In this document: positions 11,728 to 23,319 of the stretch, piece by piece | Position numbering within the stretch: the first letter of the stretch is position 1 | Layout of the letters: the number at the start of each line of letters is the position of its first letter | Notes under the pieces: generated by a model | What the model was told of the DNA's origin: nothing | The model's input: only the letters and a program-made list of their open reading frames with translations | Database searches by the model: none | Position numbers and translations under genes: made by a program | NCBI GenBank assembly: GCA_013368325.1 | Contig: JAACJK010000124.1 | Location: 62,001 to 126,000 of the forward strand | From: Ephemerocybe angulata | Taxonomy: Eukaryota; Basidiomycota; Agaricomycetes; Agaricales; Psathyrellaceae | Direction of reading: 5' to 3' | DNA: 64,000 nt

Positions 11728-13038
11728 ATGTCTAAACGTGAAAATCAAGAGTACGTACCCCCTTTCCCTCCCATGCGAAGTCATCCTACTGACAGAGCCC
11801 TCCTACTTGGCAGTCGTAGCCCAAATGGATCCGAAAAGGGAATCCACAAATTGGCGAACGAAACTCTCGCGCATATCTTCCTCTCAGGATCCCTGACCCT
11901 CTCGACCAATCTCAACTCCAACACCTCGTCTGCTTTCTCCCTCATACTGGTTTGCCACCATTGGAACACGCTTGCGTTGTCTCTGCCCTCCCTGTGGACG
12001 ACCTTAGACTTAGACCTCCACGCTTTGAAGAATTGGGGGCAAGATGCGGCGGAGGCTTGCCTCTGGAAGTTCGCCTCGATATGTCTCTCCAGGTCCTCTA
12101 ACCAACTTCTCCACCTTACCCTCTGCCATTCCATCGTGGGACCTATGGAAAAGCTCGCAAACTTGGGCGCCATTTCCGATCGCTGGGTTTCGTTGAACAC
12201 CGACTCGACCACCCTGACCAACATTGTCAATGATCGAAGCAATTTCTCCGGCTTCTCGAAGCTGTGCTTCCTGTCCTTGAACGTGCGATCCGAGCCTCTC
12301 GGGCGCATTTCCGATACGACAGGACCCATCATCGACCTCGACGACGATGAGGAGGATCAGGAACACACAGGAGAAACAAATGTCGAAGCCCCGCATCTGA
12401 AATACTTCCAATGCCGGCTCCGTCTGTCGCTCAGCCACAGAAATGATGCCCAGGATGCTTTTTTCTGCCTGCCTCATAGCCTTCGCGCCAATGTCACTGA
12501 TCTAACGATTGTGAGCTGTGCACATCTCGGCACATTATCCGAGAAGATGCGAGGTACCTTGACGAATCGTATGGCGCGGCTCACCCATCTTCGCCTCTGC
12601 CTCTCCTCTTCCGCCCCTGCGATATCAAACAACCTCACCCCGCCTCACCCCACCAGTCTCTCCCTCCCACATGTCACACACCTCTTTGTCGACAGCGCCA
12701 TGGGTGGTCAATCAGCGAACCACGACGACGCCTGGAAACACCTTAGCTACCTCACGCTGCCGAGCCTCACGCATCTTCATGTATCTCAGAAGCAGCCTGA
12801 GGAAGAGGATCCGAATCACAACGAATTCTTCGGTCGTTTCCTGTTGAAAACTCGACAGGTTCGAAGCCTGGTGACACGCCAAGTCGGATTGAAGCACACT
12901 ATGGCCCTGATCAAATCCCTTAACCCAGAAACCATCACAAACTCTAACGATTTCGACGATCTGGAGAAATGGGGGGTACTTCGTAGCTTCCATAGAGGAT
13001 CCACCGATGGGGCAACTGAACATGGCGATGGGTTATGA
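11728..13038 (+). CDS. F-box protein 1 (leucine-rich, possibly truncated)
   Basis: Exon 1 (11728-11750) joins exon 2 (11796-13038) across a 45-nt GTACGT...ACAG intron. Its length is a multiple of three, so retention also keeps the frame. The spliced product is 421 aa. The F-box reads HKLANETLAHIFLSGSLTLS, then SLILVCHHWNTLALSLPSLW, the usual agaricomycete pattern. The rest is rich in Leu/Ser with irregular leucine-repeat-like turns (LTHLRLCLS, LTLPSLTHLHV). F-box proteins are substrate receptors of SCF ubiquitin ligases; the target is unknown. A paralogue lies at 33.6-35.2 kb and is about 85 residues longer. Here a TGA ends the frame at 13036-13038, but the same frame then stays open and protein-like to a TAA at 13207-13209, suggesting a recent premature stop. 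Confidence 0.78.
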   Translation: MSKRENQEYVPPFPPMRSHPTDRALLLGSRSPNGSEKGIHKLANETLAHIFLSGSLTLSTNLNSNTSSAFSLILVCHHWNTLALSLPSLWTTLDLDLHALKNWGQDAAEACLWKFASICLSRSSNQLLHLTLCHSIVGPMEKLANLGAISDRWVSLNTDSTTLTNIVNDRSNFSGFSKLCFLSLNVRSEPLGRISDTTGPIIDLDDDEEDQEHTGETNVEAPHLKYFQCRLRLSLSHRNDAQDAFFCLPHSLRANVTDLTIVSCAHLGTLSEKMRGTLTNRMARLTHLRLCLSSSAPAISNNLTPPHPTSLSLPHVTHLFVDSAMGGQSANHDDAWKHLSYLTLPSLTHLHVSQKQPEEEDPNHNEFFGRFLLKTRQVRSLVTRQVGLKHTMALIKSLNPETITNSNDFDDLEKWGVLRSFHRGSTDGATEHGDGL

Positions 13039-13209
13039 TCCCTCGCCGCCAAAACGATTATCAGCGTAGTCGGTCGCGCAGAGGTCGGAGAGGTCCCGCG
13101 CCTCTGGACGTTCAGGGGGCGAATTTCAGAATACGACCCTCAATTCTATCGCCATTCACTCGTGCTCATCCGAGGCTCGTCATCCACCTGTAGATACCAG
13201 AGGCTCTAA

Positions 13210-14005
13210 TGTTATCTACTTTTAGAACCTTTGCTGATTCCGCTACATCCCTTCAGCTACACAATCTTTTCTACGCTTCGTAAACATTCGCATCTGTTCC
13301 CATACATACCTTCCCAGTCGATCCCTGAGGCTCACCATCCTTCCTGCTACCATGTGGAGTAGTAGTAAAGTTGAAATAGAATGCTGGGCTTGCATGACAC
13401 GAATCGTTGTTCTGGGAACGAACAGTGACAGATACGTTGACTAGGTCCCTGAAGCCCAATCCCAGCGTAGTGTCGAGTACGTCGTCGAACACCCCTCATT
13501 GATGGCCATGGTTCCTCGTGCCACCTCGAGATTCAAGGTAAATGCTCATGATCAAGAAGATGGCGAGACCATTGAAGACCCTGGTTCGAGGAGACAATAT
13601 TCCACTGTGACTTCTTCAGAACGGTTCCGAGCAAAGGATCAATATGAATCTGTTGTAGGATGGCCCTTCATGTGGGGGTAGGCTCCGGATCTGGCAAACA
13701 GATAGGGGCAAATCGGCTTTGCTTGGGTCTAGCCAGAATTGAATCGCGTATATCTCAAGTGTAGAGCTCCAGAATACCCATTTCGCCTACAAGATTGAAG
13801 AAGCATTTGGGAAAATGTGGCTTGTGGTGGAAAATAAGATTGCATAACTTTTCCGTAGTAGCAAGGACTTTAAATACCACTGAATCCCCCAGGCTCTCGC
13901 CGTATTGTACCACTCCCATGGGCTTTAGGTTCCCTCGCTTTCATCTGCCCGGGTGGCTCTCAGTTTCCAGCAAAGGGACGACGCGGCGGACCAATTACAT
14001 GTTTA
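13210..14005. other. Gene-free stretch
   Basis: Between F-box gene 1 and the 3' end of the transposase. No recognisable gene. It should contain the 3' flank or terminus of the Tnp2 element, but I could not identify a matching CACTA-type end. Confidence 0.4.
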
Positions 14006-17000
14006 TTAATGCTGAAAAGGCGAGTCAGTGCGTGGGCATGGTAATATTAGGCAATAACTTACACGATCCAGGGGCAAGACTAAAAGACATTTCCGATCGA
14101 TTCCCTGAATGTCTTGCACTTCGGTGACAAGGTGGGATATGACATCGGAAAAGGGAACAAGATAGCGTGCTCTTTGGTGTCTGTTGTAAACAAGTCGCCC
14201 GGCAACAATTGGATACCTTCTGTAATGGTCGTTCTGCGTGTCCTGGACGGTGAGTTCTTCGTATGGAGATATAATTGCGAAGGTCTGGGTGATTTCGACG
14301 CCGTCAGAAACCCGGGTGTGTGAGAAGAGGTTGAGTATTGTCCCAGGAACCCATCCTTCAGGCATTTGGAACGAGACTTGACTGTTGTTCCTATGGTGCT
14401 CGAGGGTGGAGAAGACTTGAGAAAAACGCCTGACAGTATGTCGGAAGTACGCAACACCTTGGCGCATGGTACATCCTGGGTCGTTAATACGTATCCACTC
14501 ACACAGTGCGTGGTACGCCCCTGGTTCGATTGGCGTAAGGTCGTCTGCTGTCCAAGTAGAAGCATTGTCGGAAGGCCGATCGTTTTCGCCAAGAAACACT
14601 TCGTTGATGCTTAAATGGTACTTGTTGGTGTAGGTTTCATGAAAATGGTCCACCATGGGCGCTAGAGCTTCAGGCAAGGTGTTGGACTGTGCGAAAAGAG
14701 CACGAATTCGCTGTGCGCTGCAGAACTTGACAAACATTGTTCTCTCTAGCTGACCTAGGAACATTGTTAGCAAAAACAACAGAAGTGTTATTAACTACCC
14801 ACCAAATTTATAATTGGTCGGGAGCGATTGGATAACGTAGTTGTACCGTTCAAAAGCAAAGCATCGCCAAGCATGTACCGGACCGAACATCCTTAAGTGG
14901 CGAGAAAAGTGCAAAGCAAGATGTTGATAGGGCGTGATATTCGTACCCGGATACAAATCGAGAAGGCTTGAGAGATACGACTTGATGCGGCGATCATACT
15001 CCTGTATACGATCCTCCGTCATTCGATTCATGGAGGCGAGTTTGACTGCTGCGACGAGGTCCATGAAGTTGTCCAGGCATTTGCGTTGAAAAGAGTCAGA
15101 ATCCGCACTGCCCCAGATTCTAGTAAGGGTAACTGGTAAATGGATGAGGCAGAATGTTCGCCATTGGGCAGCCGTAAATTTGCCAAATCGTGCCTCGCCC
15201 GGACTACGAGGCCCACTTGGCTGCCATGAGGGGCGGTTAACAGCCTGCATATCGCGTCGAATCTCCTTCAAAATGCCTTTGCCGAGAATATTCGCGGACT
15301 GATTCCTAGCATGCGTGGCCAATGCAGTCGCATGAATACCGTTTTCATCAATGATACCCAGACGATGTCGCTGCAAGTAATGTCAGACAATTTGCAAGCA
15401 AGAATCCTGGCTAACATACCTCAGTTTGGATGTAACGAACCAAGTATTCTCTCTTCAAACTTCCCACTTCAGCGTCCGACATTGTTGGGTGCGACGTGGG
15501 TCGAACATGGCGCTGGAACACCATAAGCAGATCTGATTTGATTGCTTTTGTTACCATGGTCTTGCTTGCATTCCAAAAGAAGTCGTCGGTAGTGACTCCA
15601 CTACGAAGTGTTTCGTATCCTTCGACGTGGTCGACCGGTTCGTCCACGATGTGCATGCCATCCACAGTCCACCACTTTTGGTCAATCCGCTGTGCAGAAA
15701 TGTGGTCAACAATAATCCAAATCTCAGCCAGAGGACTCACATATTGGAGCAGTTGTGCAAGGAGGCCATCGCGAAGCCCGTCAATGGATGGCGCACCGAT
15801 ATCCATGCACAATTGGCGAAGGAGGTGCCTTTTTAGGACACCTAATCGAGCTGCTGAGCCGTTCCGCAGAACGAAATGAGCATGCAGCATCTCCGCCTCG
15901 GATGGTGGGACCAGCGCTGGATCAGAGGGCCCTTCACCATCGTTGATCTTGATGTCCATCCCCCATATCGTGCGAACATGGTGTTGAAAGAGCCGAAGAT
16001 AGAAGGCATGCATAGAGTCGATCAGGGTGTATTTCGTAGGATCCCAATAGGGAAGTCTCAAAAGTTCCGACCACCGAACTCCATGCGCCGCGTACACAGA
16101 GCGACGTTCACTTGTGGTTTCTGCCTCGCGCCAAAGTTTCGCATGTCTTTTATGTTCTTCCCAAGTCCGCATTTCCCAGGTTTCCGGGTCGATGTTCTCC
16201 ATTTCGCGGCGTTCCAGTTTACATTCCGAGCAGAATATGGTGTGGCTATGACTAGCAAACCCGCTCATCTGCCGTGCAGCTGGAAGATCGCAGACGAGGG
16301 GGACTACTGCGCCACGAACACGGATTCCATGGGGTCGTGAGAAGGTTCGAGATAGGTAGATACCCTCCCGCCACAATATGAGAAAGTCGTCGACGAGAGG
16401 CTTGAGGAGATGGTTCAGTTCGTGGAGGGATGGCTGCCCCGGTCCCGGTATAATGCCAACGAGGTAAACATTTTCGAGGTTGTAACGAATGTCAGGAGGT
16501 AGGTTGAGGCAGACCATATAGATCGCGCCAACACTGACCTTCTTGCCTGACTGCTTGTTCCCGTACGGATTAAGGCCATCCATATTCAAACTGAATACGA
16601 GGCGGCTTTCCTCGGAGTTGTCCGTATACCTCTTTCCGTCGAAGAACTTGAAGTTACGAAGGGCGTCGGCATCCCAGATGTCCCAAGTATCGGTGGCGCG
16701 CTGAGACTTGCATGGATCCCGATAGAGGTAATCCTTGAGATCCGACCGAGAAAAGAGATACGAAAGATACTCCTGGGGTGACTGATAGGGGTACACTCGA
16801 ACCGGTCTAGCCTTCTCGTCGTGGTCTTGCTCGTATATGAAGGGCTTCCCACCCCAAAGGCGCGAATCACAAACGCCGTTCTTCGTCACGTTGGGACATC
16901 GTTCCATACGCCTTGCTTGTGGGTCTCCGGGGTCATACCAGTGAATGAAGTAGCACTTGACGCAGCAGATGAAGGAGGTGTAACGTGGAAGGATATCAAT

Positions 17001-17969
17001 CAAGTTAATGACCGGTCCCACAGTCCGTAACACGCCTCTCGCAGCATTTCGAGACCGGATATCCGTGGACGAGGCCGCGTTTATCTGCAAGAGGAGGCCT
17101 AGGCAGCTGAGGATATACTGGCAGACGGTTTCAGAGATGTTGGATAACAGATATAGACTGGCGACTAGAAGATAGACCAGTAGAAGGCTCGGAGGTATGA
17201 AGTGGATCGCGGACCGGAAGTAGCGCGCTAAGAAAGACCGGTGAGTTAGTTTGGAAAAAACTTGGGAGTCGGGCTGGAAGACCATACTCGTGTCAACCAG
17301 ATAGGCTTGGTCCGCAAGTCGTGCTTGTGTCTTCCACTCTTGCAGGAGGGCCTTCCGTAACGACCTTCGACGATGATCCACGGTCTCCAGAATAAGGCGG
17401 CTTTGTGAGCGTACGAAAGCGGAATTGTGTTGTTGGTGGAGACGTGCAGTCTGTTCCCCTGCGGCTAAAAGGTCGGAGATTTCATGGTATTCGAAATTGG
17501 ACGGAATGTTGGGATGTAACAAGCACATCTTGTCGATATCTTCCTCGGCCATCTTCCCTGGAACATCCTGAGAAGTTAAAAACGGCGGCTGGGAGAACAC
17601 GATACGGGCTCCCCCAATACCCGCAGAGGTTTTATCTTCGATTCCCTTGAGGATTTGTATTAGTTCTCCCAACAGTTTTTGGTCTTCATTATCGGCCTCA
17701 GGAGGGTTAAGGTCCATGTTGATGGGGCGTCCTTCATCTTCCGTATCTGAAAGGGAAACTGAATTCGAGACTATGTCCTGATCTGGGGGACGAAAAGTGG
17801 GGGGGTGTTGAGCAGTCTTCAGTTGCGCAAGTCGGGTGTTGGCTTCAGCTTGCATCCGATCGCTCCTTTTGTGAGCTGCAAATTGATTTTGGGTAATTTC
17901 GCAACCAGCATTGTTCAACGCTCTGCAGGCCGTGCATCGACAGTTGACCAGGATGTCGCCTCCAGGCAT
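14006..17969 (-). CDS. Tnp2-type (CACTA/EnSpm superfamily) transposase
   Basis: Four exons give an uninterrupted 1271-aa frame: 17969-15420, 15370-14803, 14754-14063 and 14011-14006, with introns of 48-51 nt. If the last, 51-nt intron is retained, the frame still ends at the same stop. The N-terminus carries a CRCTAC cysteine motif and Gln/Asp-rich linkers. The catalytic Tnp2 region holds SLNMDGLNPYGNKQSG, GIIPGPGQPSLHELN then LVDDFLILW, PLVCDLPAARQMSGF, HTIFCSEC, and LPYWDP then DSMHAFYL. These are the hallmark blocks of plant and fungal Tnp2 transposases that cut and paste CACTA elements. A Trp-rich region (exon 2) and YKFGQLERTM fit the accessory domain common downstream in fungal homologues. 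No frameshift or internal stop was found, so it may be active. The matching terminal repeats were not identified. Confidence 0.88.
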
Positions 17970-17999
17970 AGAGGCGTAGCCGCGAGGATAGAGAGATGA

Positions 18000-18367
18000 T
18001 AACCGAGACTAAGTAGTCCTCAGGCCATATTTCTAATGCTCTCTCCCCTGATCCTAACATCAGCCAACATTACCAAACCTGCACACACTAACCCAAGCCG
18101 GCCCGAGCAAGGGGCTTGCTCCGAATCTACCAGGGCCCAGCCGCTGAGCCACTGTGCGTACTAAATGGTGTAGTTATTTCGAGCCCCACTTGACCCGCAC
18201 GAAAGGCTTGAATCCGAGCCTACACCAGGCGCTAGGTTCGTTCAACTCCAACCTGGACGGGCGCTTGCTAGCGCTTACTCTTCGCTCGTACTCTGCTTCA
18301 TGAAGACGAGAAATATTACATCATTTTAGAGCTTGAGTTCGAGCAGTAATTAACGAGTCTATACCTA
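18000..18367. other. Flank between transposase and TIR element
   Basis: Contains short self-complementary stretches, for example GAGCAAG near 18107 paired with CTTGCTC, but no gene. It could hold the 5' terminal region of the Tnp2 element. Confidence 0.35.
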
Positions 18368-20102
18368 TGTAGTGGTAGTGGGACTCTGCAATATGGAACA
18401 ATTTAGTGGAAGTCGGACGAATTTAGTGGGACTCTGCAATTTAGTGGGACTCTGCGCCGGTCCAGGCGCCGGGATTGGTAATCCATCGCCGTGCGGCCGA
18501 TTCGGCAAACGCGGTGCAGCATGGTTGACCTTCGCTAATGACCTCGGTTAACGCGTCGCGTCGTGTAGAACGAATGGCGGAACCAAAAGTGCATTATTTG
18601 AACCCGCCTTTACAATTTTCATCTTGGATAAGACCACTCTCGCTCTCGGCGCCCAAAAAATCGATATTCTCAGTGTCTTTCCCTCGCAATGGACTCAGAC
18701 GACGTCCAAGCAACACCAGCCACCGTCAAGTCAGAGCTGGAGGAGCCAACGGGGCTCGGAAGGCTCTATTTCGACGCTTCTAGCCTCACGGTCTCTGAGG
18801 CAAAGCGGTTCCGTGACTTTGTGAGTACATTTCGCGCGTAGGCATGAATTTTCGTATAGACCTTTGTCCACTAGGCTTTCCCCACTGCGGTTGCAACACC
18901 TGGGCATAATCCCCAGTTCAAAGTCGACTGTCTTGAAGAATGGGTCCTAGAAAAGGCCTATAGAGCGTTCCAAGCTTGGGACAGTCGTAAGGTGCAAGAA
19001 GAGAATGAGGATATCGATCCCGATACTTTGGGGTTTGCAGTTTTGAAGGAATACCGTAAATTCGTGCGTCGTATCTTCCTAAGCTTACCCTCAGGTTGTC
19101 TAATCACAGATTTTCTTTCCAGTACATCGCAGCCCATTTCATTGACCATCCGTACTTCGAACAGGCTCAGACGTCGTCGAACAGGACGACCACATTGGTA
19201 TGATTTAACTATTATCCCTCTCACATACTAATACTATCCTCTCATACAATCATAGATTCAAGCCCCAATGCGACTCAAGGTGTGCAATCAAACGGGACCG
19301 AGTTAGATGACGACAAACTCCAGCCCGGATTAGACGCCGGGTTTGTCTATTCTGACAGCACGAGCGCCTTCGCATCTCTCGATCACGAGGGAGCAATGGA
19401 CATGTCCATTGATGAGGCAGAAATAAGTGTACCCGCCGTCGTCAGCTATGCAGATGCGCTAGACAGGCCATGGGATCTGAACTTACAATTGGAAACGGCT
19501 AGTGCAGCAAGGGACCTTGAAGAACCTCCCTCAATGTTCTCGGCGAGTCACGAGATGGGTTTGGAGATGGGTATCGCAGATGAGACCACTGGTATGTTTA
19601 CTCTCGTATCATCCTGTGAGTTTACTCACGCAATGTATCGCAGCCGTCAGGCGCTATTGGTCCCCATCATATCAGCCTCTACCTCACCAACCGTTTGAAG
19701 GGTTTGACTTCTTCTTTGGTCAAGATGGTATTTGATTCATACAGTTCCTTGACGTATACATCGTAACCAACCCTTTGATAATAGAGCCACTTTACGACAA
19801 CACTTATCCTGATCAGTGATCTCCACTCCAGCTTCCTTAGAGTAGCCGCTCGCAGACGTATTCACTGTGGTATTGATCCAATAGACCACTTTTGAACTCT
19901 TTGATCACTAAGTACCCTTGCGCTTTATGTTGGCCTTGTGCTCGCTCAGCGGCTTGATATCCAAATGGGCATGGAGAGCCGAGAGGCGGCGGCAGGCATC
20001 GCCGGGGTCGGTGAACAAGCCGGGCGCGAATTGGCGGAGTTCCACTAAATTACGCAGAGTACCACTATTTTACTATATTTACGGAGTTCCACTACCACTA
20101 CA
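18368..20102 (+). mobile_element. TIR-bounded DNA element of about 1.7 kb
   Basis: The left end at 18368 reads TGTAGTGGTAGTGG and continues GACTCTGCAA; the right end, reverse complemented from 20102, reads TGTAGTGGTAGTGG and continues AACTCCGTAA. Each end has inner copies of a TTTAGTGG(G/A)ACTC-like unit: three on the left (18410-18455) and at least two on the right (20033-20075). Such terminal and subterminal repeats are typical of cut-and-paste DNA transposons. I could not see a convincing target-site duplication, so the superfamily stays open; KDZ/Zisupton or another fungal TIR group is possible. It holds one unknown gene and no transposase, so it may be non-autonomous or carry cargo. Confidence 0.7.
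18689..19735 (+). CDS. Unrecognised acidic protein inside the TIR element
   Basis: Exons 18689-18820, 18875-19063 and 19123-19197 join in frame (GTGAGT, GTGCGT donors) to give a product starting MDSDDVQATPATVKSELEEP, followed by LTVSEAKRFRDF and an aromatic, charged segment (WVLEKAYRAFQAWDSRK). A second coding block, about 19256-19591 plus 19644-19735, reads QSNGTELDDDKLQPGLDAGF and ends FEGFDFFFGQDGI. The two blocks do not join in phase across the apparent intron at 19198-19255, so either an intron is misread or there is a frameshift. It has no DDE motif or known domain, is acidic and probably disordered, and may be a regulatory or passenger protein of the element. Confidence 0.5.
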
Positions 20103-20618
20103 TTGGTCACTCCCCGTAATTAACTTGAATCATTCTCAACTTGAACTCCATCACTCTCGACTCCTTCTAAAATAGATTACGGCTCCCGTATGTTCATGCT
20201 TTCGTAGCCTAGACAGAGACTTCCGGTCAGATCTGGGAAAATGATCCTCTGGGAAAGGCCCGGGGCTTCCAGCTAAGTAGGCTCAAAAAAGGAAACCCTC
20301 ACACGCCTCCCACGAGTGGGAGGTATGTCTTGCAGACGAGAGCTTCCAGCCTTGGATCTCACCATTACTTGAAGCTCGCTGTCACGTATATCCTTCCAGC
20401 ATCTTGGTCAAGTGTAGTATAAAGCCTACCAAGGATTATAAAATACTCCGGACCCCAAATCGAATGATTTGCGCCTAAAATTCTGCACTCCATGGGCACG
20501 ATCCAGGAGCTCTCAGGACAAACGGATTCGAGCCGCATATTGACACCTTGTTAATCATTGTAAACAACTACTGTGCTTCCCAGCCTGCGTCGGGTTTCGT
20601 TAGAGGATAAACCATCTA
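20103..20618. other. Gene-free stretch
   Basis: Right flank of the TIR element. No gene seen. A 17-bp palindrome (ACCATCT-ACT-AGATGGT, 20611-20627) overlaps the stop of the next minus-strand frame. Confidence 0.4.
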
Positions 20619-21161
20619 CTAGATGGTGACCCAGATAGGCGCGTAGTAACGGGGTCTCCGGCCACTTGGGAAAAGGCCAACCATCGTGTAAGGCCAGGCC
20701 ACGGCATCATATTCCTGGTTTATGGATTCCTCCACCTTTGTGAGCCAGTTCTGGCGACTTTCAAGTTCGAAATCCCGTACATCGGCCTCAGGAATCATGA
20801 ATGCATCTATCAGTCTTTGCGTGCAGAGTCTTCTACGTTCGATATGCTGGCGCAGTAGGGAATCGCAACCTCTCTCCCAGTAGGATAGAACGAATGCTCT
20901 TCGCCAGTCTCGATTCCTAGACCGGCTGCTGTTGCTCTTGGACTCTAAAAGCGCCATGCTATAAGGGAGTAGGTCAGGTTCTTCTTCACCTGTGTGTGCT
21001 TTAACTATATAACACACACCCTGAAGCTTTAATTGGCGGGGTTTTCGTCCGGTGCCAGCGCACAGCAATTGTGAGTTCGGTGCAGGGGGCTGGAAGAGAA
21101 CAAGCGCAGCTCTCGAGGTCAGCGATGGGCACGCCACGAGACGCGGCCAAATAGACGACAA
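20619..21161 (-). CDS. Hypothetical protein, single coding-like frame
   Basis: 180 codons without a stop. The last 125 residues look like a real folded protein: RDWRRAFVLSYWERGCDSLL, then an Arg-rich helix, a segment with RDFELESRQNWLTKVEE, and YAPIWVTI at the end. The first 50 residues are less convincing, so the start is doubtful and it may be the 3' exon of a broken gene. No family recognised. Confidence 0.35.
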   Translation of the reverse strand: MSSIWPRLVACPSLTSRAALVLFQPPAPNSQLLCAGTGRKPRQLKLQGVCYIVKAHTGEEEPDLLPYSMALLESKSNSSRSRNRDWRRAFVLSYWERGCDSLLRQHIERRRLCTQRLIDAFMIPEADVRDFELESRQNWLTKVEESINQEYDAVAWPYTMVGLFPSGRRPRYYAPIWVTI

Positions 21162-21637
21162 TTAAGTAATGAATCATAATGCTCGGTGAGCATCGTTTCA
21201 CGGGGTGGAGAAGTGGTCCTTCAGGCCCCTATCTGGCCTAACATGTTTAATCTCAGTTTGACTACTTACGCAGAGGCAGCGTGAAATGTATTCTGGTTTT
21301 GAGCGTTCACATGTACACAACTCTGTTTTAGTCTTATTTAATGTCGAATGGGGGCGACTCTCCTTGGGATTGATGCTCGCTGCAGGTCATACTTGAGCGC
21401 GTCGAGTTATCCTGGCAGTTGGTCACTTCAAATTCCTCATTGTAATAAGAGAGAGACTTCTTCACAAAGGTTAAAGTTACCTGTACTATATGCACGCACG
21501 CTTGACACCCGTGGGTTCATGAGCTGGTCTTCCCAGGGAGCGACTCAGAAGCGCTCTGATGGACGATAGGGGGTTGAAAATCGCGACTGTTGTGGTACGG
21601 AATCTGATTTCGAGTCTTAGAAATATAGTCTAGCACA
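21162..21637. other. Gene-free stretch
   Basis: Between the hypothetical frame and copy A2. Nothing recognisable. Confidence 0.4.
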
Positions 21638-23272
21638 GCTACAATCCAATATGTCGGTGGCTTCTGAGAGGGTCTAATGTATTAAAGTCTGGGCTGCGAT
21701 TACTATGGTTCGGTTTCCAGAATCACACGACGAGCTCACCAATGGGCTGGACAATGACCGGTGCTGGATGGACTGCGCCCATAGCAGGCCCAAAGTTTGG
21801 AACACGACTCACTCTGAACCCGATACGAAGCTCCCAACCTAGTGCTTGGCATGGGCTCCTTTAAACTGTTCAAAAACAGTCAGTCTTTCATTTCAGTATC
21901 AGAGTCAGGGACAGGTGATACTTACCCTCAATAGAAGTGCCCCAAATAGATCGCATAAACAGGCGATCCATGAGGTGGGACGTTTTGGGGGCTCCTCGCC
22001 AAAGTGACTTCGAATCTGACAGCGCCAGCGCTTGCCCACAAGGTATACGACCAAGCGCTCATGGAGCCTCCGTCCCCAGCCATGGCAAAGCATTTGACCT
22101 GGCGACCACTGGCGTTATAACGAGGATGTCAGATTCCAGGCCGAAGAAAACTATAACCAGCCAAACATACCGGATGCGATGCGTAAGGCCTCACAGACGA
22201 CAAGCTCCCATCGGCTTGCAGCCCGATGGAAGTCAGTGACGAGCCTTCTTATCGAGCCTGTGAGATTATCCACGCCTCCGCAGCGAGGGATCCCGATGCC
22301 AAGCAAGTTATCCTGTCCTTCGCCGTCTACGGGCGTCTATCCGGCCAGTTCGCCATAACGAGCCGGGCTAACGCCTATGCTCACCCGTATCTCAGCTGAG
22401 ACACATCGTTTCCACAACGGTAAGGCCCTGTGTCGTTTGTGTCAATAGTATCGAAAATCTATTGAGCCGTCGGAGATGAGTTTATGAAGGAGAGTCGGAA
22501 GGGAGGCCCAGCAGCGCCTGGGGGTGACCGTCGGAGTTGCAATCCTGGGAACCTCTCACCATATCTAGCGGATTGGACAAATCCGACGAATTGGACGAAT
22601 TCCATGTCTGATTCGTCCACCGACACGGCACGTACTGCTGCCCCACAAGTCGCATGCGACTGCTCATCGGGGCTCTCTGGGGTCTATCGACATGCCAAGA
22701 AGTCCAATCGAGGGTGTTGGAGGGGTAAGGTGACCCAGGTGAGTATAATATATCCATATATCTCGAGGCGGAAGCTTGACTGTTCTCACTCACCAGTGCG
22801 AGTAGAGGCACACTGAAGCGCGACTTTGGAAATCAACGTCGTTCTTGGAGCACAGTACGTAGTCGATTACACGATCCTGAGGCTTGGTACTCAACTTGAC
22901 GCGATTTAGCATGTCTTGGTCGTCATCCAATCCAATGGCGACTCGTACGGCGTGCAAATTCAAGGAACGATGGTATGCCGGGATACACTGGAATCAAAAC
23001 CCCAGATTATCCACCCTTGTAACGTCCGTCGAACCCCTGGGTGTATATGGTCGCCCACGCGTCACTATACCTTCGATTACAGATTGGACATTGAGAATGT
23101 TGGCATGCGCGGCCAATCCAATCCGCACTGACATGGTGGCTCCCGAACCTGCCCCTGTTACTGCATTTAATGGGACGAACTGGTGCTTACACAGGGACCT
23201 TATGCCCTCCATGGATTAGGTGAGTACAGCTCTCCCAACTCGTCTCTCAGTGCTCTTTTTTATTCCTAGTTA
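21638..23272. repeat. Copy A2 of the dispersed A core
   Basis: Direct copy of about 9283-10918 (offset 12354). The first 25 bases and last 50 bases diverge progressively, while the interior shows only isolated substitutions. Unlike A3 and A4, this copy lacks the Pro/Gln-rich and F-box flanks, so it best marks the natural limits of the family unit, about 1.63 kb. Confidence 0.88.
21839..23212 (-). CDS. FVQFVG family gene, copy A2
   Basis: Same exon pattern as A1 shifted by 12354, starting at the ATG near 23212 and ending at the stop near 21839. Two visible changes fall in the first exon: the residue after GI near the start, and the last residues before the first donor. All other segments (DDDQDML, FVQFVG, the GIGIPRCGG block and the Trp/Cys-rich C-terminus) are kept. 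Function unknown. It lies tail-away from the RBR pseudogene that starts 108 bases to its right. Confidence 0.42.
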
Positions 23273-23319
23273 GTTCTGAGCCTCTTAAGCGTCCTCCCCT
23301 CAACCTCCTGCCTCAGAAC

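Noticed and set aside
15496..16340. Plus-strand frames inside the transposase
   Set aside because: Shadows of the uninterrupted Tnp2 frame.
18180..18260. tRNA-like GGTTCGTTCAACTCC box
   Set aside because: No matching acceptor or anticodon arms; probably chance, or at most a SINE-like relic.
18368..20102. Assigning the TIR element to the CACTA superfamily with the neighbouring Tnp2
   Set aside because: Its ends read TAGTG...CACTA outward, the reverse of CACTA termini, and no 2-3-bp target duplication was seen.
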